From assembly GCA_012269595.1 (NCBI GenBank), contig JAAXJX010000008.1, forward strand, positions 1 to 45,056: a stretch of DNA of 45,056 bases, read 5' to 3'. The notes under the pieces are model-generated. The model worked only from the letters and a program-made list of their open reading frames with translations, did not search any database and was not told the DNA's origin. The position numbers and the translations under genes were made by a program. Positions 1 to 8,029 of this stretch are shown one piece after another. Position 1 is the first letter of the stretch. Each line of letters starts with the position of its first letter. The stretch comes from Planctomycetia bacterium. GTDB taxonomy: Bacteria; Planctomycetota; UBA8108; UBA1146.

Positions 1-438
1 AAACACTCCTGCGCCGAAGATCAGGGTGCTGACTTCGGTGGCAGAACCGCTTTGGTCGGGGCCTGCAACCCATGAAAAGAACCAGGAGGTCCAAGAGGTA
101 ACTTCGACCGTCGTCTCCGGAGCCAGTTTCCCGAGGCCTCCTGCCTGTGAGTTGGCAATCAGGGTCACTGCCATTCCCAACTGGGCCAGAAGAATCCAAG
201 GACGGCGTAATCCCATCGCAGGAAAACGAACCGAATCGATCAGGGGGGCCCAGAGAAACTTGAAGGTCCAGGGCAAAACGGAAAAGCCTGTAATGATGCC
301 AGCCTCTTCACGGGTGAATCCCTGTTCGACGAAAACAGAGAAGAGAGTGTAGAGAACAAAGCCGTAGGGAAACCCCTGGGCAAAATACAGCAGGCACAGG
401 ATCGTCGTACGAATCCCCCTGTGGGAACTCATGCTCAT
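1..438 (-). CDS. AmpG-like MFS transporter, N-terminal part (runs off the window edge)
   Basis: An open frame reads leftwards from an ATG at 438 and is still open at base 1, so about 146 N-terminal residues are present. The start of the protein has the PAT/AmpG look of the major facilitator superfamily: a first helix containing LLYFAQGFPYGF, a short loop, and a second segment with PWTFKFLWAPLID, close to the AmpG-type 'LPYTLKFLWAPLLD' signature. AmpG-type permeases import peptidoglycan fragments in proteobacteria; other members of the group carry acyl-CoA or unknown solutes, so the substrate is open. A strong AGGAGG lies 4 bases before the ATG at 438 and 10 bases before an in-frame ATG at 432; either could be used. 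The C-terminal half is outside the window. Confidence 0.8.
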   Translation of the reverse strand, partial: MSMSSHRGIRTTILCLLYFAQGFPYGFVLYTLFSVFVEQGFTREEAGIITGFSVLPWTFKFLWAPLIDSVRFPAMGLRRPWILLAQLGMAVTLIANSQAGGLGKLAPETTVEVTSWTSWFFSWVAGPDQSGSATEVSTLIFGAGVF

Positions 439-621
439 GGGGCCTCCTCAGGTCTGGCATTTCACTGGCAGGATAGAGGCCTGAATGGGGCAAGTGCAGG
501 GGGTAGGTCTCCGGGACAGGGCAACCTTCCCGGGAAAAGGCCGAAAATTTCTGTCTTTGTCGCCCCGGGAACAGGATTCACCGAAAGAGACGTTGAGCCT
601 TACCCTGAAAGGAGCGAGATC

Positions 622-1080
622 ATGCCGACCCCCACACGACGATTCCTGATTCTGTTCCTTCTGGGAGCCATGGCGACCTCTGCTCTGGCCGGATGTGCGG
701 CCCAAAGCACCTACGTTCAGGCGATCGGCACCTGGAGTTCGGAGCCTGTTGTGCAGGAATCGAGGGAAACAGTCGGGGATTCCCGATCTGTGACCGAGTC
801 GGTATGGAACTCCTGGCGGAACAAAGTGCAGCAATCCTTGAAGCCAGTGATTCACCTGACCGTATACAAGGATGCCAGTTACCTGCTGGAGATTGCCGGT
901 GTGACCTATGAGGGTCAAGCTCACCTGGCCTCACTCTTGGGTGAGGGAATCGTCGTCAAGACCTCCATCGGAAGCGTTGAGACGCAAGGTCGGATTCGAA
1001 TCATCAAAGGTGAAACGATGGTGATCGAGCCAGAATCTGACGATCTGGGAACTGAATTGACTCTCCACCGAGTGCCTTGA
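622..1080 (+). CDS. Small predicted lipoprotein, unknown function
   Basis: This encodes 152 residues. The start is set at the ATG at 622 because an AAGGAG lies about 8 bases upstream and because it produces a clean lipoprotein signal: two arginines, a hydrophobic stretch (FLILFLLGAMATSALAG) and the lipobox LAGC with the acylated cysteine at residue 25. The same frame is open further upstream to 421, but that part reads as non-coding leader over the divergent transporter promoter. The mature part is about 128 residues and mainly predicted beta-strand, with a repeated 'IAGVTYEG / IVVKTSIGSVET' style typical of small lipid-binding or lipocalin-like barrels. I do not recognise the family. It is followed after 63 bases by a second small lipoprotein gene. 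Confidence 0.75.
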   Translation: MPTPTRRFLILFLLGAMATSALAGCAAQSTYVQAIGTWSSEPVVQESRETVGDSRSVTESVWNSWRNKVQQSLKPVIHLTVYKDASYLLEIAGVTYEGQAHLASLLGEGIVVKTSIGSVETQGRIRIIKGETMVIEPESDDLGTELTLHRVP

Positions 1081-1143
1081 TCGCAGTCAATATTCTTCGT
1101 GAATTGCTCTGTCCTCACGATACCGTAATCGTAGGCTCGAAGA

Positions 1144-1566
1144 ATGAACATGAAGCTGCGCATGGGGGCGATATTGAACTGTTGGACTTCTCTGTTATTG
1201 GCCGCGCTATTGTTTGGTTCCGCTGGCTGTGGGCCTGCTATCCGTATGGTGACAGAAGAACCACGACCGCTCCTGTTTGTAGGTTCAGTGACTTTTGGGA
1301 AATTGACGAAGGTTGACGATTCGATTCATGTCCCGATCACCATGGGAGAGGGCCCCTGGCAAAGAAACTCGGGGCAATTCCCAACCCGGGTCATCACGAA
1401 TGTTCGCGATCGCAAAATTGATATGACGATCTGCTTCAGTTCTTCCCAAGGGCATGCAGAGCATGGAAGCCGTCTGGTGCTCTCTGAAGAACTGACCGGT
1501 GAGTATGAAATCTTCTACCTCGACCCGAATGGCACACGGCATTCTTTGGGAAACCTCACCTTTTAG
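1144..1566 (+). CDS. Small predicted lipoprotein, unknown function
   Basis: This encodes 140 residues. A signal segment (CWTSLLLAALLFGSAGC) ends in a lipobox-like SAGC with the cysteine near residue 29, so the protein is probably anchored to a membrane. The start could be the ATG at 1144 or the in-frame ATG at 1150; there is no convincing ribosome binding site for either. The mature domain contains a predicted beta-rich stretch without a motif I recognise. The stop codon TAG overlaps the stop codon of the convergent xylulokinase gene by four bases, so no separate terminator fits between the two. It may be expressed together with the lipoprotein gene just upstream. Confidence 0.6.
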   Translation: MNMKLRMGAILNCWTSLLLAALLFGSAGCGPAIRMVTEEPRPLLFVGSVTFGKLTKVDDSIHVPITMGEGPWQRNSGQFPTRVITNVRDRKIDMTICFSSSQGHAEHGSRLVLSEELTGEYEIFYLDPNGTRHSLGNLTF

Positions 1567-2984
1567 GACTCCGCTGAAGTGGTCTCGGGTGTAATGGTTT
1601 CGGAAGAGACCGGCACCCAGCGATTTGTTTTTTCATGACACGAAATTTCTGAACTTCCCTCTCCCACACAGACCCAACTGGCCTGCAATGCTGCTCCCAA
1701 AGCCGCCGATTCCGGTTCCTGTGGAAGCGTAATCGGGACCTGAAGGGTGTCGGCGATCATTTGGCGCCAGAGGGGGTTCTTGGATCCGCCGCCGACCAGT
1801 CGCAGGGCGTCGACCTCGACTCCGAGGCGTTTCATGCGCGCCACTCCCGAACACAGGTTGGCAGTGATGCCTTCGAGGGCCGCGCGGAAGATCACCCCTG
1901 GCTGCAGGCCGCCCGGGCGAATGCCGGTGATGGTGCCGGTGGCGTGGGGGAGATCGGGGACCCTTTCCCCATGGATAAAGGGCACGAACTCGACTCCGCC
2001 GCAGCCCGGTTCCACTGCAGAGGCTAGGTCGGTCAGTCGTTGGAGGGCGTCCGGGTCATCGGGGAAGTACGCTTGTCGGATCTCTTCGGTGACATTGGTG
2101 CAGTTCATGACGCACAGGAGCGGCAGCCAGCCTCCGTCACTGGAACAGAAGGGCGCGATCAGTCCTTCCGGATCGATCACCGGCTGATCGGTGCGGGTGA
2201 AAACGGTGCCGCTGGTTCCCAGACTCATGACGACCACCCCTGACCGGGTCGCCCCGGATCCGATGGCGCTCATCATGTTGTCGCCACCACCGGGGGCGAC
2301 CGGGATTCCGGCGGTCAACCCGAGAGCGGATGCCGCACTCTCACTCACTTGGCCGGCGACTTCTCCGGTCTCGAGCAGTCTGGGTACCTTTCCTGCCAGG
2401 CTTTCATCGACCGCGTTCATGGCTGTCTCATCGAACTGGCGCGCCTCGACATCGAACCATCCGGTTCCCGAGGCGTCTCCAGCTTCCATCGTCATCGAGC
2501 CGGTGAGTCGGTAGTTGATGAAATCGTGGGGGAGGAGGACGTGGGCGGTCCGTTGCCAATTTTCCGCTTCATGATGGGCGAGCCAGGTGACCTTGCTGGC
2601 GGTAAAGCCGACGGGAACCGATCGACCCAGTTTCTGGGTCAACTGCTGCGCCTCGTCCGCCGTGGAAGTGTCGCACCACAGTTTTGCCGGACGAACGACG
2701 GCACCAGAATCGTCGAGAAAGACGGAGCCGTGCTGCTGGCCACTGACGCCGACCCCGGCGATCCTGCTCAGATCGGTCTGTTCTGCCAACTGTTGGAGGA
2801 CCTGGATGACCGCCTGCCACCAGTCATCGGGGTGCTGTTCGGCGGCACCGGTGGGTAACCCTGGTATCAGATCGAGAGGCTGGCCAGCCCGGGCGATGAC
2901 CCCGTGATCCTGTTCCGGATCAAAGACGAGACCCTTGACGCTCTGGGTCCCCACATCCAGTCCGAGATAGTGCTTTTGGCCCAT
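1563..2984 (-). CDS. xylB: Xylulokinase (FGGY carbohydrate kinase)
   Basis: This 473-residue protein phosphorylates D-xylulose to D-xylulose 5-phosphate in the cytoplasm, feeding the pentose phosphate pathway. It has the normal family length and complete FGGY landmarks: the N-terminal phosphate loop GLDVGTQSVKG (residues 8-18), the sugar-binding SGQQHG (81-86, GQMHG in E. coli XylB), the catalytic aspartate D235 in GGGDN, the ATPase strand VVMSLGTSGTVF (251-262), and the adenosine motif GGGSKNPLWRQ near 398-408. The frame is open 10 codons further upstream, but the ATG at 2984 is chosen because GGGAGG lies just before it. The gene is divergent from the maleate isomerase-type gene and is not in the xylA operon, which begins about 10 kb away on the same strand. 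Its substrate is inferred from family and from the presence of xylA. Confidence 0.92.
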   Translation of the reverse strand: MGQKHYLGLDVGTQSVKGLVFDPEQDHGVIARAGQPLDLIPGLPTGAAEQHPDDWWQAVIQVLQQLAEQTDLSRIAGVGVSGQQHGSVFLDDSGAVVRPAKLWCDTSTADEAQQLTQKLGRSVPVGFTASKVTWLAHHEAENWQRTAHVLLPHDFINYRLTGSMTMEAGDASGTGWFDVEARQFDETAMNAVDESLAGKVPRLLETGEVAGQVSESAASALGLTAGIPVAPGGGDNMMSAIGSGATRSGVVVMSLGTSGTVFTRTDQPVIDPEGLIAPFCSSDGGWLPLLCVMNCTNVTEEIRQAYFPDDPDALQRLTDLASAVEPGCGGVEFVPFIHGERVPDLPHATGTITGIRPGGLQPGVIFRAALEGITANLCSGVARMKRLGVEVDALRLVGGGSKNPLWRQMIADTLQVPITLPQEPESAALGAALQASWVCVGEGSSEISCHEKTNRWVPVSSETITPETTSAES

Positions 2985-3135
2985 ATGACCTCCCTGAAGC
3001 CAGATTAGCCCCAATGAACCTTCTCCTCAATCCGCAGAAAACAGATCCGAAGGCTGTCCTGCATGCTGACGGTTTCGGATTCAGGGTGAGTGGGGATTGC
3101 CCACGAACGTAGATCCTGATTGGGGAGGAAGCGAA

Positions 3136-3969
3136 ATGAAGTATAGCCAACAGATACATCGCTCCCGCCGTGTCAGGGTTGCGCCCGACACGACCGTGCA
3201 AACGCACCGAATCGGCATGATTGTCCCCAGCTCAAATACCACCATGGAGACTGAAATCCCCGAGCTATTGCAAAGGGCCGGTCGGGGAACTCATCGCTTC
3301 ACGTTCCATTCATCCCGAATGCGAATGAAGAAGGTCAATCTCAGCGAGTTGGGAAAGATGAATGCCCAAGCGGACCGTTGCGCTGAAGAATTGTCCGATG
3401 CTGTGGTGGATGTTGCGGCATATGCATGTCTTGTTGCTGTCATGAGTGAAGGTCCTCAACGGGCACAGGAGATGGCCCGGTCGCTGTCAGAAGTTCTTCA
3501 AGAAGGTAATCCACAAGCCCGAATGATCACGAGCGCAGGTGCATTGATCGAAGGCGTTCGTCGTCTGGGTGTCAGCAAGGTGGCTCTGGTTACCCCCTAC
3601 ATGAAACCATTGACCGCAATGGTGGTCGATTGCCTGGAGTCTGCAGGGATTCAGGTGGTGGACGCCATCTCATTGGAAATCTCCGACAACCTTGCCGTGG
3701 GAAGAAGAGATCCGGAAGAACTGGTGTCGATCGCCAGGGAGTTGGATCTGAAAGAAGCGGAAGCAATCATCCTGTCTGCGTGTGTACAAATGCCGTCTCT
3801 GGCTGCGATTCCCCAAGTCGAAGCAGAGACAGGCTTGCCAGTCCTTTCCGCAGCCACTGCAACGTTGCGATCTGTTCTGGAGGAACTGGACATTCAATTG
3901 GACATTCCGGGTGGTGGAAGCCTTTTGCAGATGAAATCAAAGCCGGAAAAAGAAGTGAGGGCAGCATGA
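3136..3969 (+). CDS. maiA: Maleate cis-trans isomerase-type enzyme (Asp/Glu racemase superfamily)
   Basis: This encodes 277 residues, slightly longer than the roughly 250 of typical maleate isomerases because of a 20-residue N-terminal extension. Family members convert maleate to fumarate, usually at the end of nicotinate or aromatic degradation; relatives include arylmalonate decarboxylase. The fold has two pseudo-symmetric halves, each supplying a catalytic cysteine: C98 in YACLV and C216 in LSACVQMP. The substrate-binding IVPSSNTTMETE (29-40) and the FTFHSSRMRM block (56-65) are strongly conserved in this family. The ATG at 3136 has GGAGG 7 bases upstream. The gene overlaps the next one by four bases (ATGA). 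No other maleate or nicotinate degradation genes are in the window, so the physiological substrate is uncertain. Confidence 0.85.
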   Translation: MKYSQQIHRSRRVRVAPDTTVQTHRIGMIVPSSNTTMETEIPELLQRAGRGTHRFTFHSSRMRMKKVNLSELGKMNAQADRCAEELSDAVVDVAAYACLVAVMSEGPQRAQEMARSLSEVLQEGNPQARMITSAGALIEGVRRLGVSKVALVTPYMKPLTAMVVDCLESAGIQVVDAISLEISDNLAVGRRDPEELVSIARELDLKEAEAIILSACVQMPSLAAIPQVEAETGLPVLSAATATLRSVLEELDIQLDIPGGGSLLQMKSKPEKEVRAA

Positions 3970-4667
3970 AGAGAATCCATATCGAAGAATCTGGTGCAAT
4001 TGACACCATCATTGAGTGGGTTCGGCACGAAGCGGTCATGTTGCAGCTTCCCTCTGTTTACTCGTTGGCTGCTGCTCCCACTGCGAGAGGAGTTGAGCAA
4101 CTCAACTTGCTCAAGAACCGTCTCTCCGGAAAAAATTATGGCACTGTGATGGGAAGAGTGGATCGTTTTCTCGGTCAGGCTCAAACCGGTGCAATGCCAA
4201 AGTATTTTCGCGAGTTCGATCGACTGGAAGAATTGGACGGAGCCTTCGTGCGAACTGCATTCGCTTCTGACGACTTCAACTCGGCAGTGATTCGAAATGG
4301 AACGCATCAAAGTCTGATTCTGGACGGAATTCACAGGAAGTTGTTCGTCCAAGCGGAAGAAAACCTGAGAGACATGATGGATCTGGATCTTTGGGGTGGT
4401 TGTGAAATGACCTCGCTCATCTGCACGAGTGCAAATCTCAGTGGCGATCCTCTTGGTTCGATCACCGACCGGAAAAGAGCGGAGGCTTTTGCACTGGAGC
4501 GGGGTATCGGGCTGTTCGTTACCTGTGAGCAGGATACGAATGCAGCCGGTTCCTATCCCATCTTCGAATTCTCGGGCAATGAAGTGAGCGTTCAACGGGA
4601 TGGACCAGGACTGGATCGGTTAATGACACGGATTCCTGCATCGATTCAAAGAGTGAGTGCTGCTTGA
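3966..4667 (+). CDS. Divergent YrdC/Sua5-like domain protein
   Basis: This encodes 233 residues and starts at an ATG that shares ATGA with the stop of the maleate isomerase gene, so the two are almost certainly translationally coupled. The C-terminal half has the nucleotide-binding signature of YrdC/Sua5 (threonylcarbamoyl-AMP synthase) proteins: TSANLSGDP at 154-162. The N-terminal part keeps the general pattern of a proline before a Tyr-Ser-Leu (PSVYSLA, 29-35) and a KNR (50-52) at the place of the KxR of Sua5. The surrounding sequence (GKNYGTVMGRVDRF) is not that of the housekeeping enzyme. It may bind ATP and carbamoylate or adenylate a small molecule rather than make the tRNA intermediate. 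That is inference, as is any link with maleate. Confidence 0.6.
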   Translation: MKRIHIEESGAIDTIIEWVRHEAVMLQLPSVYSLAAAPTARGVEQLNLLKNRLSGKNYGTVMGRVDRFLGQAQTGAMPKYFREFDRLEELDGAFVRTAFASDDFNSAVIRNGTHQSLILDGIHRKLFVQAEENLRDMMDLDLWGGCEMTSLICTSANLSGDPLGSITDRKRAEAFALERGIGLFVTCEQDTNAAGSYPIFEFSGNEVSVQRDGPGLDRLMTRIPASIQRVSAA

Positions 4668-4680
4668 GAAAAGCAACGAT

Positions 4681-4703
4681 CAACCTGTGAACAGTTGTTT
4701 TTT
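4681..4703 (+). terminator. Possible weak rho-independent terminator
   Basis: A short imperfect hairpin (CAA/TTG plus CTGT/ACAG with one bulged base and a two-base loop) is followed directly by six T residues at 4698-4703. It sits in the 43-base gap between two convergent genes, 13 bases after the stop of the YrdC-like gene. The stem is weak, so this is a tentative call. Confidence 0.3.
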
Positions 4704-4710
4704 GCAGGCT

Positions 4711-7188
4711 TCAATTTTGGAGTTCTCTTGCAGGCCGAAGTCCGATGACTCTGTGAAGAAAACTCTGATCCCCGGATGGACGGTTTGAGATTCTGGAATT
4801 CGGTGCATCCGAGACGAAGCAGCCTCCACGGAAAGATCTCAAATCGGTGGATTGAGAAGTTGTGCTTCCCAAAGGAATCTCGTGAAACTCATCCAGGCAC
4901 CACTCCCTGACATTGCCGATCATGTCGTGAAATCCGAAGGGATTGGGTTCCCGGGTTCCCACCGGTGTATGAAATGGAGCTCTTGCGGAATCCTGATTCT
5001 TCTCCTGTGGAAAATCGATGTGATAGTACCCCGGGATGAGATCTTCCAAATCTCCTATAGGGAATGGTGTCTCTGTTTTGCCGCGGGCAGCAATTTCCCA
5101 TTGAGTTTCGGTGGGCAATTTCAGATTCCAGCGAGGTAGCCATTTTTGGCAGTCGTTCCAGGAGATCTGCTCCACGGGGTGAAGGCCACTCCATTCATAT
5201 TGAATGCCATTCAAGGGTTTTTCGAGTCGTGTCGGGCCATAGCCACTCGGATTTGAACCGGTGAGGCGCTCCCATTGGGATTGGGTCATTTCATACTTGG
5301 AAAGAAAGAAGGCACTTTCATTGACCAGAAGAGGAGGACCCTCCCAACTTTCTGTGTATGGATCAAAGCGGGGAAGATCTCTTGATTCAGACTGGGATCC
5401 AATGAGTGAGGTGGATCCGGGCACCAAAACCAGAATGACTCCCGTTTCAGGAGTCAGAATCAAGTTGCCTTCAGAATCTCTCGTTGCGAGGTCGCCACTG
5501 GGGGAGTGGGAGAACTCCCAGAGTCCTGAATCCGGGTCTTTGCCGATGGGAATCAGGTCCTCTTGGGGAGTAAGTTGGAGATCCTCTGAATACTCCGGGG
5601 ACAAGGCGATTTGCTCGAGTGCCTCGTCCCACTTTTGTCGCCATGTTTCTTTCCGGGGTTGCTGATTATTTATGTACTGAAGGCGTCGGTAAACTCCCCA
5701 GCCATGATCCGGGTGGATTCCCATTCCTGCCAGACCGGTATCCGGATCGGTGAACTTTTCGATTCTGTGAATTAATTCGGAGAGCTCCCTGTACCACCAG
5801 GCATCTTTCGAATCCTCGAAAACCGGTGGATTGGATTCGGAAGAAGTCGAGCGTGATCGAATGCGGTTGAGGGCTTCTTTTTGTTGTTGCAGGGAGGGAG
5901 TCCGTCGTTCTTCACCAGAGCTGTCAGTGCGAGCGGATCCGGTGATCAATCCCTCAGCCCGAAGGATCCATTGATGGTAATGCGGAATCTGATCCTCTTT
6001 GAGAGGCCATAACTGATTCGCTTCCAGAATCAGTTGATCAATATCCTGATCGATGGACAGCGACATCACTTCTGTCAATCGCTGACTGGCGATGGACTTC
6101 TGTTCGTAGGCAAACCAACCCATCGTTGCGATCGTCAAAATGAAGACAGTACCGATCACTGCCAATGTGGTGATAAAGGGGTGCCGGCGACACCACTTTT
6201 GGAAGAGATACATTTGTGAAAGTGGGCGGGCCTCGATGGCTTCCGTTCCACCCAGGTGGCGATCGATGTCATCGGAGAAGGACTGCACTGTGGGATATCT
6301 GCGATCCACATCGGTTTCGAGAGCTTTCAGTACGATCCAGTCCAGTTCGTTGCGTATCGAACTGCGGTCTTCTTCCGAATGGGAAACTCCTTTTCGGTGG
6401 CGTGGCCGTGATGGTACGTCTTCACGGAGAATTCTGAGGATCTCGGTTTCATGGTTTTCCCTGAGATTCCCGAAGGGAAGCTCTCCGGAGATCAGGCGAT
6501 AGAGAATCACTCCCAGAGAATAGACATCACTGCGGATATCGGCATCCGCTCCGTGGCTCCAGGCCTGTTCCGGGCTGATGTAATCCCATGTGCCCAAAAC
6601 ATAGCGATCACCGGTGACCAGAGTCTTGTCCGTCAGAGGATCAGAGAGTGCCTTCGCGAGGCCAAAGTCGATAACTTTGACATGGGGCTGTCCGTCCTTC
6701 TCTGTAATAACGATATTGCCTGGCTTGAGGTCTCTGTGAAGGATTCCTCTGGAGTGGGCGTGTTGAACAGCGGAGCAGATCTGTTGAAAAACTTCTAATT
6801 TCGTCGAGAGGGTTGGAGAGGTGTCTTCGACCCAGTCCAACAGAGTCAGACCCGGAATGAACTCCATGACAAAATATGGGCTGCCATTGTCCATGTGGCC
6901 ACTGCCGATGACGTTTGCAATATGATCGTGGTTCAATCGGGCCAGGGCGTGCATTTCCGCATCAAAGCGCGCAAGAATCTCACGGGTCCCCATTCCGAGA
7001 CGAATCACCTTGATCGCAACGGTTCGTCGAAGGCCAGAGATTTCGCGGCAGCGGTAGACTTCCCCGAAACCTCCTTCACCGAGGAGGGCTTCCGTCTCAT
7101 AACCTGCTATTTCCAGATGTGCCGGATCCGGTCTGTCTGAAGTCACACTCGGGTCTTTCGGAAAAGTGAGAATGGCCGCTTTCGTCAA
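4711..7188 (-). CDS. Membrane Ser/Thr protein kinase with C-terminal SUMF1-like (FGE-sulfatase) domain
   Basis: This encodes about 825 residues. The N-terminal Hanks-type kinase domain (about 30-312) is complete: GEGGFGEVY loop at 37-45, lysine K60 in VAIK, HRDLKPGN with D153, DFG with D174, and an APE-like SPE at 205-207. One transmembrane helix (about 339-360) is followed by a linker and a C-terminal SUMF1/EgtB/PvdO-like domain (about 585-822) with the hallmark GNVREWC (758-764) and LPTETQWEIAARG. The Cys pair that true formylglycine-generating enzymes use near RYR is absent, so it is probably a binding or signalling module rather than a sulfatase activator. No ATG precedes the kinase domain; a TTG at 7188 is the earliest start, with GTG at 7146 as alternative. 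It follows the NUDIX-FolB gene by 37 bases and is probably the last gene of the operon. Confidence 0.85.
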   Translation of the reverse strand: MTKAAILTFPKDPSVTSDRPDPAHLEIAGYETEALLGEGGFGEVYRCREISGLRRTVAIKVIRLGMGTREILARFDAEMHALARLNHDHIANVIGSGHMDNGSPYFVMEFIPGLTLLDWVEDTSPTLSTKLEVFQQICSAVQHAHSRGILHRDLKPGNIVITEKDGQPHVKVIDFGLAKALSDPLTDKTLVTGDRYVLGTWDYISPEQAWSHGADADIRSDVYSLGVILYRLISGELPFGNLRENHETEILRILREDVPSRPRHRKGVSHSEEDRSSIRNELDWIVLKALETDVDRRYPTVQSFSDDIDRHLGGTEAIEARPLSQMYLFQKWCRRHPFITTLAVIGTVFILTIATMGWFAYEQKSIASQRLTEVMSLSIDQDIDQLILEANQLWPLKEDQIPHYHQWILRAEGLITGSARTDSSGEERRTPSLQQQKEALNRIRSRSTSSESNPPVFEDSKDAWWYRELSELIHRIEKFTDPDTGLAGMGIHPDHGWGVYRRLQYINNQQPRKETWRQKWDEALEQIALSPEYSEDLQLTPQEDLIPIGKDPDSGLWEFSHSPSGDLATRDSEGNLILTPETGVILVLVPGSTSLIGSQSESRDLPRFDPYTESWEGPPLLVNESAFFLSKYEMTQSQWERLTGSNPSGYGPTRLEKPLNGIQYEWSGLHPVEQISWNDCQKWLPRWNLKLPTETQWEIAARGKTETPFPIGDLEDLIPGYYHIDFPQEKNQDSARAPFHTPVGTREPNPFGFHDMIGNVREWCLDEFHEIPLGSTTSQSTDLRSFRGGCFVSDAPNSRISNRPSGDQSFLHRVIGLRPARELQN

Positions 7189-7225
7189 TCCCTGGCCACT
7201 ATTCGATTCCAGATTCTATCCGAGG

Positions 7226-8029
7226 TCAAACGTGATTGCGTGCCCGATTCCGGCAGATTTCGACAGCGCTGCACTGGGCTCCCGGAATCGCCTTGGGTTT
7301 TTCTGCACGAATCCGGGCACCGGTTACTCGAGCATCCTCGAAGCACAATTCCGCAACTTCCTCGACCAGCGTTTCGAGTAGTTGGTATTTTCTTTCAGTG
7401 ATCAGGGCCTGCGCAGTTTGGGCCAGTTGAAAATAATCGACCGTATGCTTGACGTCTTCAGTAGCTCGGGCCTGTTTGAAACAGGTCTCCAATTCGATCG
7501 TCAATCTCAGTGGTTGAGGAGTCACTCGTTCCTCTGGCAGGATCCCGATAATGCAGTCGAACTCCAGGCTGTCGACGATGACCTTTCCCGAGGTCTGTTC
7601 GACCCTGTTCAAGGTACGGATGGTTTCGGGGTGCTCCAGCAAGTCTCTGGTGGGAGAGTTCAAGTCAATATTCAGTGCATCAGTTATTGATAACCAGCAG
7701 TGATCCACAGATTCATAGTTGCGGATGACTTGTGTGGAATCCGTCACTGCGAGATACCCATGGGAGATGAAATGGGCCGGCTCATGGAAGTCAGCGGGAT
7801 GGATGATTTCCTGAACAAGAATCTCGCTGGCATTCTTTAACTCAAGGCCCGTTTCTTCCATGACTTCCCGATGGAGGGCTTCGACGAGGCTTTCACCATT
7901 TTCAACCTTTCCCGCAGGCAGAGCCCATTTTCCTTGCCACTTGGGAGATTTTAGAAACAGCAACTGGTGATCCCTGTTTTGAACCAGAGCGGCGACTGTG
8001 ACCAGTGGTCTGGCTTTCTCGTTGCTCAA
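7226..8029 (-). CDS. Fusion of a NUDIX hydrolase and dihydroneopterin aldolase (FolB)
   Basis: This encodes 267 residues in two domains. Residues 8-145 are a NUDIX hydrolase with a perfect Nudix box (G40 ... E47 ... REVMEETGL to 62). Residues 149-262 are a dihydroneopterin aldolase-type domain, with IGILPEER (the catalytic glutamate region, 161-168), TVDYFQL with Y199, and AEKPKAIPGA with K244, the positions of the FolB active-site Tyr and Lys. FolB turns 7,8-dihydroneopterin into 6-hydroxymethyl-dihydropterin in folate synthesis, and a NUDIX enzyme (NudB in E. coli) removes pyrophosphate from dihydroneopterin triphosphate one step earlier. The fusion therefore could join consecutive steps. 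The start is a TTG overlapping the stop of the ELM1-like gene (TTGA); no ATG or GTG is available before the NUDIX domain. The NUDIX substrate is inferred. Confidence 0.85.
   Translation of the reverse strand: MSNEKARPLVTVAALVQNRDHQLLFLKSPKWQGKWALPAGKVENGESLVEALHREVMEETGLELKNASEILVQEIIHPADFHEPAHFISHGYLAVTDSTQVIRNYESVDHCWLSITDALNIDLNSPTRDLLEHPETIRTLNRVEQTSGKVIVDSLEFDCIIGILPEERVTPQPLRLTIELETCFKQARATEDVKHTVDYFQLAQTAQALITERKYQLLETLVEEVAELCFEDARVTGARIRAEKPKAIPGAQCSAVEICRNRARNHV

Noticed and set aside
448..924. Minus-strand open frames opposite the first lipoprotein
   Set aside because: The plus-strand frame has a signal peptide, lipobox and ribosome site; the opposite frames have none.
3894..4595. 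233-codon minus-strand open frame opposite the YrdC-like gene
   Set aside because: No domain or ribosome site; the plus strand has the family motif and a coupled start.
4711..6000. Genuine formylglycine-generating enzyme
   Set aside because: The copper-binding cysteine pair is not found, and no sulfatase gene is adjacent.
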